Positions 51,647 to 60,747 of a stretch of DNA of 64,000 nt are shown here, in pieces. The notes below the pieces were generated by a model. That model had not been told where the DNA came from and did no database searches. It saw only the letters and a program-made list of their open reading frames with translations. The DNA lies in NCBI GenBank assembly GCA_003169695.1, contig PNAS01000013.1, positions 186,514 to 250,513 on the forward strand, in the 5' to 3' direction. The position numbers were made by a program, and so were the translations under genes. Within the stretch, counting starts at the first letter, position 1, and each line of letters opens with the position of its first letter. The stretch comes from Spartobacteria bacterium. Its GTDB lineage: Bacteria; Verrucomicrobiota; Verrucomicrobiia; Chthoniobacterales; UBA10450.

Positions 51647-51963
51647 CGATCGAAGCAGGAGTCGCGCAGCGCATTCTAAGCCGATCCCAGGAAGCGAGAA
51701 GGCGGCGGGCCGGGACTCGATGGCGGCTTTGTTTTTTTTCAATCATCTATGGTTCGCGCTCAGCCGACACGTTCGAGGACCACGCCGAGCCCTTTTGCTC
51801 TTCGGTCATGATATGGGTTCCTTCCCGCAACAAGTGCCACATCCGCGGCACGATTTCCCATTTCAACAGCAAGGTCTGTAATCGTCTGTTTTAAGTCCTA
51901 ACTACTTTTGAACGACCAGCGTTAAGACTGTCCGCGACAGTTCAGCAATCCTTAACAAAACCA
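51647..51963. other. Intergenic region before the TonB receptor
   Basis: No intact gene. A T8 run follows a GC-rich stretch near 51725-51740 and may end the GlxA transcript. On the minus strand 51745-51890 reads LLLKWEIVPRMWHLLREGTH IMTEEQKGSAWSSN before a stop, a possible coding remnant of unknown family. TAAGTCCTAAC lies at 51892-51902. Confidence 0.4.
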
Positions 51964-54900
51964 ATGGAGAAACTAATGATAAGATACGTACTAAAAACGT
52001 TAGGATCCTTCCGCTCGGCTCTCGCAGTCGGAGTTCCTTTCCTCATGGCCGCCAGCGTCTACGCGCAGGCTCCAGCGCCCGAAGCAACAACCGAACGAGT
52101 CATCGTGACCGGTTCCTACATTCCCACCGCGGAGACGGAATCGGCCCTGCCGGTGACCGTGTACACCGCCGAGGTCTTGCAGAAGCAAGGCGCAAATACC
52201 CCGGTGGAAGGGTTGCGCCAACTGCCCTCCTTCATCGGAAACGCCGCGACGGAAAATGATTCGAACGCCGGCAACGGCCAGGCGACTGTTAACCTTCGCG
52301 GAATTGGTTCGCAGAACGTATTAATCCTCATTAACGGCCGCCGTGCGTTTCTCGGAGAGACGCTTGCGGGGCTGGGTCCTGACATCAACGCCATTTCGAT
52401 TGGCGGTCTCAGCCGCACTGAAGTTCTGAAGGATGGCGCCTCGGCTATTTATGGCTCGGATGCGGTTTCGGGCGTCGTCAACTTCATCATGCTCAATGGA
52501 CCGGGAGAGAAGCCTTACGAAGGAGCGGAACTATTCGCCCTCTACGGAAACACCACCGACAGCGATGCACACGTCCGCCAGGTTTTCGTCCGGGGTGGTG
52601 TGACAGGTTTGGACGGTAAAGTCGCCATTGCGGCGGCGGGCGAATATTATTCTCGCGCGAACCTGTTCTCACGGGATCGCTCCATCGCAACGACTGGAGA
52701 TACGAGCAATAATCCTACCGGGCTTCAGCAGGGTGGCATCGACAACAACAGTCCTACCTTCTCCGGTCGCGTGGGCACCGACAACTTCGGACAGCTTGTT
52801 CTTATAGACCCCACAAACAATGCGCCGAACGCTTTGGCACCCGGCACTCCGGGCGCCTCTTACCGGCTATTTGACCGGCCGGCTGGAACGGATCCGAGCC
52901 GATTCAACTTCCGCGAGTTCACCCCGGCTATCCCGGCGGTGGAGAAAGCAAATTACTTCGTGACTGGGCGGTACAAGGTTTTTGGCGATTACCTTCAGCT
53001 CTACGGAGACGTCATGTATTCGAAGACGAAGCAAGACAACGGTCTCGCTCCCTCTCCCTTCGCTCTCCCGGCTGCGGTTGCACAATCCTCGCAGTTTAAT
53101 CCCTTTGGGACGGATGCCACTCAGGTGAGATATCGGCTCGTCAACGAACTGGGTAACCGCAGGTCCTTCTTCGATCACGACTACTATCGATACACCGCTG
53201 GAGTCAATGGGGATTTCAACTTCAAGGACAACGGGTTTATCAGCCGCTTTGGCTACGACTCGGGCTTTGTTTACGAGCGCTTCGACGAGCTACGCATAGA
53301 CAGCGGTGACGCGCAGTTTACTCCGCTTGCGGCCGAAATCGCTGCGGGAAACTTCGATCCGTTCATCGGTCAGGCCGCGGCCACGGCCGGGGTTGCTCCG
53401 ATTTACAACGCAGCCGGAGTCCAGATCGGCACGGCGCCCTACGATAACAGAGCCGCGGCGCTACGCGCTTCGTATCTCGGTCATTCAGAGTTCTACGAGC
53501 GTGACTGGCTGGCGGACTTCAAGCTAAATGCGCACCTCTTTCCCAACCTATGGAATGGTGGTGTCGATTTGGCCGCTGGCTACGAACATCGCGAGACGGC
53601 CGCGCATTCAGTGCCCGATCCAGTGCAGGCAAACGGAGATCAACTTGGATTTAACGCCTCGCCCAATTCGAAGACTCTTCAGGCGGTCAACTCAGTCTTT
53701 GTTGAACTGAGCGTTCCGCTGGTCACGTCAACGATGAACGTTCCCTTCGTGCGTTCCTTGGATTTCTCAGTTGCATGGCGCTACGAGAAATTCAATGACC
53801 GAGATCAGGAACCGCTGAACCCGGCAAACAGCACCGCAAGTTTTGACAACGTGAATCGCAACGAAAATTTCGGTGGCACCCCGCGTATCTCATTGCGCTA
53901 TCAACCGATCGCCGACTTAACGTTGCGCGCTTCGTTTGGTCAGTCATTCTTGTCCCCGACTCCGACCCAATTGTTTAATCCGGTCGCACAAAACTTCCCG
54001 ACGGTTTTTGACCCGGTTAACAGAGTGACGCTTCAGCCGCCGAGCGGTGTTTTCCAAGGTGGGAGCACCACTCTGACGCCTGAAACGACGGACAGCTATA
54101 CAGCAGGTGTCGTTTGGACGCCGAAATTCCTTCCGGGCTTCACAATGACGGCGGACGGATATCAGATGTTTACAAAGAATCTGATACTACCTGCGGCGAA
54201 CGCTGCGCAAGTATTACTCTCGCAAGGCGTGATAGATCCAGACGGCTGCGGCGGTGGATCTGGAAACTTCGGAGCGTCAGGCATCCCTGGAGGCCCGGGC
54301 GTTGGCATAACCCGCCTTGCAGACGGGACGCTGGATTGCATTGACGCTAATAACCTCAACGCAGGCAAGCGCCTGGTCGAAGGAATAGATGTCACGGCGG
54401 TTTACGAGATTCCAACCGAACGCTTCGGCAAGTTCACGATCTCGGGGGGTTATAACCACATCTTTATCTGGAAGGCAGAGCCGGGCGATGGCTTGGGGAC
54501 GCACAACTTCCTGGGCGACTTTAGCGCGACATTTCCGCTGGCTCCTGGTGGCATTCCATTCAACAAGGCATTCCTCCGCGGCGAGTGGCAATGGAGAGGG
54601 TTCGACTTTGTAGCTACGGGTAACTACATTGGCGATTACTTTGATGATCCCAACTTCATCCTTGGCAATGGTTTGGTTGTTGGTAATCCGGGAACGCTGC
54701 AGGAGCCGAACTTCCAGTTCCATCGCCTGGTCGACAGCTACATGACGCTTGATATGCAGTTGAGCTACGAGTTTGTGAAGCCGGCAGCGGAGGCACCGCC
54801 TACCTATGCGAAGGACGCGAAGGACAGCAAGAACGTGATGCAGACAGTGGCGGACAGCTCATCGATCTGGCAGCGGATGCTCTGGGGCACCAAGCTCACA

Positions 54901-55029
54901 GTGGGCGTGAACGATGCATTTGATCGGAGTCCGCCAATTGTGCTCGGCGCGTTTAACGACAACTACGATACGTCGAACTACTCGATCCGTAACCGTTTCT
55001 GGTACGTGAGCCTCGACAAGAAATTCTAA
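51964..55029 (+). CDS. TonB-dependent outer-membrane receptor
   Basis: The 1021-residue protein has a signal peptide (ALAVGVPFLMAASVYAQAPA), then TERVIVTGSYIPTAETESAL resembling a TonB box region, the plug domain (PVEGLRQLPSFIGN, ATVNLRGIGSQNVLILINGR, SRTEVLKDGASAIYGSDAVS GVVNFI) and a long barrel ending SIRNRFWYVSLDKKF with the terminal Phe needed for outer-membrane assembly. Transport depends on TonB-ExbBD. Ligand unknown; the large barrel suggests an oligosaccharide or other bulky substrate. ATG 51964 or 51976 could start it. An insertion rich in Ala, Lys and Asp (KPAAEAPPTYAKDAKDSKN) near residue 920 is unusual for a barrel loop. A strong terminator follows. Confidence 0.93.
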   Translation: MEKLMIRYVLKTLGSFRSALAVGVPFLMAASVYAQAPAPEATTERVIVTGSYIPTAETESALPVTVYTAEVLQKQGANTPVEGLRQLPSFIGNAATENDSNAGNGQATVNLRGIGSQNVLILINGRRAFLGETLAGLGPDINAISIGGLSRTEVLKDGASAIYGSDAVSGVVNFIMLNGPGEKPYEGAELFALYGNTTDSDAHVRQVFVRGGVTGLDGKVAIAAAGEYYSRANLFSRDRSIATTGDTSNNPTGLQQGGIDNNSPTFSGRVGTDNFGQLVLIDPTNNAPNALAPGTPGASYRLFDRPAGTDPSRFNFREFTPAIPAVEKANYFVTGRYKVFGDYLQLYGDVMYSKTKQDNGLAPSPFALPAAVAQSSQFNPFGTDATQVRYRLVNELGNRRSFFDHDYYRYTAGVNGDFNFKDNGFISRFGYDSGFVYERFDELRIDSGDAQFTPLAAEIAAGNFDPFIGQAAATAGVAPIYNAAGVQIGTAPYDNRAAALRASYLGHSEFYERDWLADFKLNAHLFPNLWNGGVDLAAGYEHRETAAHSVPDPVQANGDQLGFNASPNSKTLQAVNSVFVELSVPLVTSTMNVPFVRSLDFSVAWRYEKFNDRDQEPLNPANSTASFDNVNRNENFGGTPRISLRYQPIADLTLRASFGQSFLSPTPTQLFNPVAQNFPTVFDPVNRVTLQPPSGVFQGGSTTLTPETTDSYTAGVVWTPKFLPGFTMTADGYQMFTKNLILPAANAAQVLLSQGVIDPDGCGGGSGNFGASGIPGGPGVGITRLADGTLDCIDANNLNAGKRLVEGIDVTAVYEIPTERFGKFTISGGYNHIFIWKAEPGDGLGTHNFLGDFSATFPLAPGGIPFNKAFLRGEWQWRGFDFVATGNYIGDYFDDPNFILGNGLVVGNPGTLQEPNFQFHRLVDSYMTLDMQLSYEFVKPAAEAPPTYAKDAKDSKNVMQTVADSSSIWQRMLWGTKLTVGVNDAFDRSPPIVLGAFNDNYDTSNYSIRNRFWYVSLDKKF

Positions 55030-55058
55030 CACCATCTCGCCCGTAAGGTTGGATCTAG

Positions 55059-55091
55059 CGGCCGGACCTGTTTTCAGGTCCGGCCGTTCTT
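55059..55091 (+). terminator. Intrinsic terminator of the TonB receptor gene
   Basis: CGGCCGGACCTG (55059-55070), loop TTTT, and CAGGTCCGGCCG (55075-55086) form a perfect 12-bp stem followed by TTCTT, 30 bp after the stop codon. Confidence 0.9.
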
Positions 55092-55234
55092 GCAGTGAGC
55101 GATGTTAAACCCTGCTGACGGAGATTCGCGGAGGTCGAGGAGGAGCTGCTACGCGGTCTTCACGGTCGATTCCGATGTCCAATCAACGAGACAATAGCTT
55201 TAGCAAGCCTTTCTCCTGACATTTCAGAATAGCG

Positions 55235-55450
55235 GCGCTAGAAATCGCTTACCGCTCGAAGCGATCCAGAATCTGGAGTCGAATCGCATCGGAGTGCCGC
55301 GTTCGGCGCCATAGGCGATGTCCAGAATCGTGTTGCCGCCGCGCGCCACCAATACGACGCCGGAAAACCCGCGCGGCAACTTCGGGTTGCATAGCCTGCT
55401 CTATCGCGGCGGTGACAGTTTTGCCCTCTTGCGGTGAATCACTCGACACT
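55235..55450 (-). pseudogene. Remnant of a beta-lactamase-family serine hydrolase
   Basis: Minus-strand frames in this stretch together give TVTAAIEQAMQPEVAAR and, after a shift, GFSGVVLVARGGNTILDIAY GAERGTPMRFDSRFWIAS. G-F-x-G-V-V-L-V-A-x-G-G-x-x-I-L-D-x-A-Y-G is the opening of class C beta-lactamase-like hydrolases. The S-x-x-K motif and the rest of the gene are gone. Confidence 0.65.
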
Positions 55451-55474
55451 CCGGATTCGCCCACAAGGGGTCGG

Positions 55475-55894
55475 TCAAATCTTAGACCGATCCATCCAAC
55501 AAGGAATCGCACCTGACCGTTTAGCTAGCATCCAATCAAAACTCCAACGTCCTGGGCCATAAAAAAACACGAAGAGAAAGATCCAGCAATACAGCACGGC
55601 GGCGTCGCCACCGGACACGATTGGAATCAGACTGACCTTCGCGTGGAGTTTGAAGAATGCTACCGCCATCGTGCCGCTGGCCAGGAGAGCGGCGGGTCGT
55701 GTGAGCAATCCGCATGCGATCAGCGTACCGGTGATCAACTCAATCCAGCCACCGACGAAGATGAACGTGTTCTGTGCCGGATGGCCGAACGTACCGAAAA
55801 CGTGATCCAAACCGTGACAGGCGAACATTAGACCAGCGATCACGCGCAGGATGTAGTAAACCGTGTCGGAGTATTTTTGCAGGGATTTCATCAC
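55475..55894 (-). CDS. DoxX-family membrane protein
   Basis: The 139-residue protein has four membrane helices: VYYILRVIAGLMFACHGLDH VF, FIFVGGWIELITGTLIACGL, PAALLASGTMAVAFFKLH and AAVLYCWIFLFVFFYGPG. GLMFACHG and WIELITGTLIA are typical of DoxX proteins, which resemble the small subunit of thiosulfate:quinone oxidoreductase; many act in redox stress. ATG 55891 or GTG 55894 starts it. A near-match to an FNR-type box (TTGATCCATGTCAA, 55897-55910) overlaps the ribosome-binding region. The tail RSGAIPCWMDRSKI runs into the upstream part of the serine hydrolase remnant and may not be original. Confidence 0.88.
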   Translation of the reverse strand: MMKSLQKYSDTVYYILRVIAGLMFACHGLDHVFGTFGHPAQNTFIFVGGWIELITGTLIACGLLTRPAALLASGTMAVAFFKLHAKVSLIPIVSGGDAAVLYCWIFLFVFFYGPGRWSFDWMLAKRSGAIPCWMDRSKI

Positions 55895-55896
55895 CT

Positions 55897-55910
55897 TTGA
55901 TCCATGTCAA
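55897..55910. promoter_or_regulatory. Imperfect FNR-type box before DoxX gene
   Basis: TTGAT-CCAT-GTCAA has 9 of 10 consensus bases, but lies immediately before the start codon, where binding would repress. It may be chance. Confidence 0.3.
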
Positions 55911-56078
55911 TATCGGCCCGTCCGAAGCTGTAGGAGGGACATGAATATGCGATTACGGACATCCTTCTAAGCATCGGCCTTTGCTTCAGGGGCGAAGAAT
56001 CAGGATTATGAACGGCCAATTGCATTTTGATGTGATTGCAATAGGACTAGGAAATCTTCTATAAGTAGTGGAGAGCCA

Positions 56079-56669
56079 TTAGTGAGCGCGCGTAAGCGCA
56101 ATCTCCAAGTCCATTCTCTCACTTGTCTCCTTGGGACTTCTCCTACTGTAGTGCCTATAAAGGATCTTATTCGGCTCCTTCAGGCTGGTGATCGTTCTGA
56201 CAGTCTCGTCGTTGACACCATCCTCGAGCGGAATAAAGCACGTCGTTCTGAACTCGTTCGTCGCATCATCGTACTCTCCTGTCTCGGTCACTCTTAACGC
56301 CGATCTGGCATAGAAGTAGGTTGTGTCATATTGATTCGACTTCGGATTGAATGTCACGTAACTGATGATTTTGCGGTTTCGTTCCGGGTTTTCCTTTTTG
56401 TGCCTCTCCATAATGAATTCGAGATACGTGTTGTCGAGCACGCGAGAGACTGTGTAGGTGCCGACTTCCTCTGTGACGCCTTCCTTGTCGAAGAATCTCA
56501 CTACCGTGTTCCACGTTCCAACCAGCGGGCCAAGCTTGTTCATTGCCGCGCGGATTCTCGCGTATTCGGCTTCATCGGCTCGGTTGGATGCGATAAGCGT
56601 GAGATAAGTCAACGCGACAACGCAGATCGCGCTGTTTCGTGTGCCTCCAATAGAAGAGAGCCATCTCAT
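56079..56669 (-). CDS. Secreted DUF1579-like protein
   Basis: The start at ATG 56669 has GAGG about 12 bp upstream; the frame extends to 56780 without support. The 196-residue product has a signal peptide (SAICVVALTYLTLIASNRA) and a mature part LGPLVGTWNTVVRFFDKEGV TEEVGTYTVSRVLDNTYLEF, then KIISYVTFNPKSNQYDTTYF. The W-N/x-G-T-W lipocalin-like pattern and D-x-x-Y-x-T are typical of DUF1579 proteins. Function unknown. It is divergent from the sigma factor gene at 56909. Confidence 0.75.
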   Translation of the reverse strand: MRWLSSIGGTRNSAICVVALTYLTLIASNRADEAEYARIRAAMNKLGPLVGTWNTVVRFFDKEGVTEEVGTYTVSRVLDNTYLEFIMERHKKENPERNRKIISYVTFNPKSNQYDTTYFYARSALRVTETGEYDDATNEFRTTCFIPLEDGVNDETVRTITSLKEPNKILYRHYSRRSPKETSERMDLEIALTRAH

Positions 56670-56908
56670 TTTCGGGTTTCCCTCATGTCTTGGCCTTCCG
56701 GGCAATTTAGCGGCTTGGAGGGCTGCCGTTTCAAGGACATTTACGCGACAATTTGGGACTTCATAATACGGGGCTGACATGGAGAGCGTGATGTTCAGCG
56801 GGCCCCTTCCAGGCTGGACTCTCGCGCCAGAAAATGTTACGTTACTTACGCCGGCGATGGAAGAACGAGAGTGACGAGAGTGATTTATGACTCGCTAACC
56901 GGCTCAGG

Positions 56909-57460
56909 ATGCAGACAGAAACGCCCAACCCTGATGAAAAGTTGTCGAAGATCGACCCGCAATCGCTTGCGGAAATGATACCAGAAGTTTATGAAGAATT
57001 ACGACGTTTGGCGGGGCGCTATCTGCGGGGTGAACGGTCTGAACATACGTTGCAGCGAACGGCATTGGTAAATGAAGCTTTTTTGCGCCTCGTGAATCAG
57101 CAAGATCTCGCCTGGCAGAACAGAGCTCATTTTCTAGGGATCTTTGCGCGCATCATGCGGCAAACTCTCACAAACTATGCTATTGCCCGAACGCGAAAGA
57201 AACGCGGTGGTGCCGATCCCATGGAACTGGCCCTTGAATTTTACGACCAACGAAAAATTGACGTAACTACTTTGGATGCAGCATTGCGCGACTTAGAAAG
57301 ACTCGACCCCCGGCAGGCACAGATCGTAGAGCTTCGTTTTTTTGGAGGCTTGACGGTGCCAGAGATTGGTCAGGCGATGGGCATTTCACCCTCCACGGTT
57401 AAGCGTGAATGGTCGATCGCGAAGATTTGGCTTCGAAGAGAATTGTCTTGCGGCGAGTAG
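56909..57460 (+). CDS. ECF sigma factor, TIGR02999-like
   Basis: The 183-residue protein has region 2 (LVNEAFLRLVNQQDLAWQNR AHFLGIFARIMRQTLTNYAI) and region 4 (LTVPEIGQAMGISPSTVKRE WSIAKIWLRREL). RRLAGRYLRGERSEHTLQRT ALVNEA is the hallmark of the acidobacterial/verrucomicrobial subgroup that is regularly coupled to Ser/Thr kinases. It is a different subgroup from the sigma factor at 19574. The kinase gene follows on the same strand after 31 bp, and no anti-sigma gene is present. Confidence 0.92.
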   Translation: MQTETPNPDEKLSKIDPQSLAEMIPEVYEELRRLAGRYLRGERSEHTLQRTALVNEAFLRLVNQQDLAWQNRAHFLGIFARIMRQTLTNYAIARTRKKRGGADPMELALEFYDQRKIDVTTLDAALRDLERLDPRQAQIVELRFFGGLTVPEIGQAMGISPSTVKREWSIAKIWLRRELSCGE

Positions 57461-57491
57461 GGATTTATCCGCTATTGCGAAGTTAATTTGA

Positions 57492-60400
57492 ATGATACCC
57501 GAAACGAAGAGCGATCGAATCGAGCTGAATTCGCAGCGTTGGGAGAAACTTAAATCAATCCTTGCTGATGCGCTCGAGAAAGAGTCGCCGGCCGCGCGAA
57601 TTGCCTTAGTCGAACGTTCATGTGCGGATGACGAGATTCTCCTTCGCGAGGCTGAATCTCTTTTAGTCGAGGCCGAATTGCTTCTGCGCGAAGCCAAAGA
57701 TGACTTGGAGGAATGTGCGGACAATGCGGCTACCAGGATTCCCAGGGAGGATCTATCGGAGATCGGTAGGCGGGTAGGAGCCTACGTCGTTGTTCGCGAG
57801 ATCGGCCAGGGCGGAATGGGAACTGTTTATCTGGCGTCACGCGCGGACGGATGCTTTGAAAAACAGGTGGCGATGAAACTGTTGAGCCGTGGGACTGACA
57901 CAGCGGAGGTTTTTCGCCGATTTCGGTCAGAACGCGAAGTTCTGGCTCGTTTAGACCATCCCAACATCGCCAGGTTACTCGACGCCGGCACGACTGATGA
58001 TGGGCTTCCTTACTTCCTGATGGAATATGTCGATGGCATACCGGTAACTCGTTTTGTCAAAGAGAGTGGTCTCTCGGTCAAAGCGCGCCTTCATTTGTTC
58101 TTGAAAATCTGTAATGCAGTCGAGTTCGCTCATCGTAGTTCGGTCGTTCACCGTGATTTAAAATCTAGCAACATCCTCGTTAGTCATGATGGGGAGCCCA
58201 AGCTTCTTGATTTTGGGATTGCCAAATTGATCGGAGCTGGGGTGAACCCCCTGGAGCTGACGGCAACGGACGACCAGCGACTGACCCCAATATCTGCTTC
58301 GCCCGAGCAAGTGAGAGGTGAGCTTGTTACCATATCAAGCGACATCTATGCGCTCGGTGCGTTGCTCTATGAGCTGTTAAGCGGATGCAGGCCGCATCGA
58401 TTTTCTACACGAAACCCGTCTCGCGCAGAATTGGTTAGCGTTCTTTGCGAACAAGAGCCTCTTTTGCCTAGCTCGGTCGTGGTGGATTTGCGCACGAAGC
58501 GACTGCTGCGGGGTGATTTGGACGCAATCATCTTATGTGCGCTACAGAAAGAGCCGGCTGGACGCTATTCATCGGTAGCCGACTTCGCCAACGATCTTCA
58601 GCGTCATCTCGCTGGAGAGGTAGTACGCGTTCGGGAGAGTCAGTCATTCTATCGGCTTTTCCGGAGCACTTTTCACAATCGGGGGGTTCAATTCGCGGCA
58701 GCGGCGCTCGCCGCGGCGGTCTTATGTATGGGCGCACTATATTGGAGCTCTTTATTTGGATGGCGAGGTCTCGAGAGGTATCCCCCTGCGGCGCAGTTGA
58801 CTGTAACTCGCGCCTCGCGTGACGCGAACAAAAGCATCGCAGTCCTCCCATTCGAAAATCTGAGCACGAACCAAGAGACCGCCTTCTTTGCCGACGGTGT
58901 TCAGGATGAGATCCTCACCGACCTGGCCAAGGTCGCGGACCTGAAGGTGATCAGCCGCATCAGCGTGATGCAATACAAGGCCGATCATAAACGCAACCTA
59001 CGCGAGATCGCCCAACAACTAGGGGTCTCCCACATCCTGGAGGGTAGCGTGCAGCGTATCGACAACCGCATTCGGGTCAACGCGCAGCTCATCGACGCCC
59101 GCAACGATGCCCATGTTTGGGCGCAGATCTACGATCGCGATCTTGCGGATGTATTCGCCATTCAAAGCGAAATCGCCAAGGCCATCGTCGAGCAGCTCAA
59201 GGCAAAAATATCGCGACGCGAACAGGAAGCCCTCTCACAGGCGGCTACAACAGACCTCGTCGCCGAAAGGCTTTTCGTCCAGGCCAGGGAACTTATGGCC
59301 TTGGCCTCTGATCCGGATGCCAAGGAGACCCTGCTCCAAGCCGCGCGCCTGTTGGACGAAGCCGTCGCACGTGATCCCCATTTCCTCCGCGCTTATGGTT
59401 TTCTTACGACGGTCCACCTCGACCTTTACTGGCAGGGGTTCGATCACACCGACGCCCGTCGTGAACTCGCCCATCAGGCTGTCGAAGCAGCCGCCCGTGT
59501 GGCGCCCGACGCCGGTGAAGTCCACCTTATGCGAGCGAGTTACCTCTACCAGGGCTTTCGCGATTACGATCGCGCCCGGGCTGAGCTGGATCTCGCCCAC
59601 AGACGACTCCCGAACAACGCTCCTATCTACGCCTTCACAGCCTCCATCGACCGTCGTCAAGGCCGCTGGACCGAAGCGATTCGGAATTTCGAGAGTGCCG
59701 TCGATTTGGATCCACGCAATTTCCGCTTTGTGGAGGAGACCGCTTTCACGTATCAGGGGTTGCGTCGCTTTTCTGACGCGAGCAACTTCTACGAGCGCGC
59801 GCTCAACATCAATCCCCGTGATTACTTCGCCCGGACTCAGCTTGCTCAAATCCCGTTCGCCGAACGCGCCGATCCCGAGCCGTTGCGTGCCCAACTCTCC
59901 GCCATCCTAGACGAAGATCCGAAGGCGGCGACCGACATCGCAAACGGCTTGTTTGATTGTGCGTTGGCGCTCCGCAATTCCAGCGGAGTTACTCGTGCGC
60001 TCCAGGCGATCCGTCCCGAGGGGCTGCGTGATCCCTTGATCAACTCTCTTTGGGCACGCGGCTGGTTTGTAGGTCTCGCCGCCCGCACTTTTGGTGACGC
60101 GGACGGCGCGCGAGCCGCTTTTACCGCCGCGCGTGCGATCGAGGAAAAAGCGGTGCTCGGTCAACCGGATTACGCGCCGGCCTGGAGCCGGCTCGGTCTG
60201 GTCGATGCCGGTCTAGGCCGCAAGGACGAGGCCATTCGCGAGGGTCGCCGCGCCTGCGAATTGCTGCCCCTCTCTAAGGACGCCTGGGACGGGGCTTCCT
60301 ATATGATCAACCTCGCCATGATCTATGCCTGGGTGGGCGAAAAAGACTTGGCCCTAGAACAATTGGCGCTCGCAGCACACCTGCCAAGCGGCATGACCTA

Positions 60401-60509
60401 TGGCGAACTGAGGCTTTATCCGCAATGGGACTCGCTTCGAGGCGACCCGCGCTTCGAGAAGATCGTCGCCTCGCTCGCGCCTAAACCCCAGCCGGCACAC
60501 CAGGAGTAA
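57492..60509 (+). CDS. Ser/Thr protein kinase with TolB-like and TPR domains (second pair)
   Basis: The 1005-residue protein has about 90 residues of Glu-rich helix, then a kinase domain at about 97-370: IGQGGMGTVYLASRADGCFE, VAMKLL Lys, HRDLKSSNIL loop and LLDFGIAKL. One membrane helix (FAAAALAAAVLCMGALYW) lies near 405-425. The outer part begins SIAVLPFENLSTNQETAFFA and DLKVISRISVMQYKADHKRN (TolB-like) and continues as TPR repeats. The first and second parts differ in base composition: from about 58800 third positions are richer in G and C, suggesting that the TolB-TPR half came from another source. It forms a module with the sigma gene just upstream. Confidence 0.92.
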   Translation: MIPETKSDRIELNSQRWEKLKSILADALEKESPAARIALVERSCADDEILLREAESLLVEAELLLREAKDDLEECADNAATRIPREDLSEIGRRVGAYVVVREIGQGGMGTVYLASRADGCFEKQVAMKLLSRGTDTAEVFRRFRSEREVLARLDHPNIARLLDAGTTDDGLPYFLMEYVDGIPVTRFVKESGLSVKARLHLFLKICNAVEFAHRSSVVHRDLKSSNILVSHDGEPKLLDFGIAKLIGAGVNPLELTATDDQRLTPISASPEQVRGELVTISSDIYALGALLYELLSGCRPHRFSTRNPSRAELVSVLCEQEPLLPSSVVVDLRTKRLLRGDLDAIILCALQKEPAGRYSSVADFANDLQRHLAGEVVRVRESQSFYRLFRSTFHNRGVQFAAAALAAAVLCMGALYWSSLFGWRGLERYPPAAQLTVTRASRDANKSIAVLPFENLSTNQETAFFADGVQDEILTDLAKVADLKVISRISVMQYKADHKRNLREIAQQLGVSHILEGSVQRIDNRIRVNAQLIDARNDAHVWAQIYDRDLADVFAIQSEIAKAIVEQLKAKISRREQEALSQAATTDLVAERLFVQARELMALASDPDAKETLLQAARLLDEAVARDPHFLRAYGFLTTVHLDLYWQGFDHTDARRELAHQAVEAAARVAPDAGEVHLMRASYLYQGFRDYDRARAELDLAHRRLPNNAPIYAFTASIDRRQGRWTEAIRNFESAVDLDPRNFRFVEETAFTYQGLRRFSDASNFYERALNINPRDYFARTQLAQIPFAERADPEPLRAQLSAILDEDPKAATDIANGLFDCALALRNSSGVTRALQAIRPEGLRDPLINSLWARGWFVGLAARTFGDADGARAAFTAARAIEEKAVLGQPDYAPAWSRLGLVDAGLGRKDEAIREGRRACELLPLSKDAWDGASYMINLAMIYAWVGEKDLALEQLALAAHLPSGMTYGELRLYPQWDSLRGDPRFEKIVASLAPKPQPAHQE

Positions 60510-60747
60510 TACTCAGCCCCGTAGTCGACTGCTTTTCGACCAGAAACACGCCCCGCTGGCTCAGACGGTGCGAGGGATCCCGGACCTGCCGGCAAAAATT
60601 AGTTCTCCCGGGTTTATTTTGAGCCATTTCGGGCGCCGATATTGCATTGGCTCATGTGGAGAGATTTTCTGCTCTCGGATTTCGTTGCCTGCCGCCCAGG
60701 CGACCTGGCTCGCTCAATTCGACTCTTGGAGAGGAGTTGTCGCCGCG

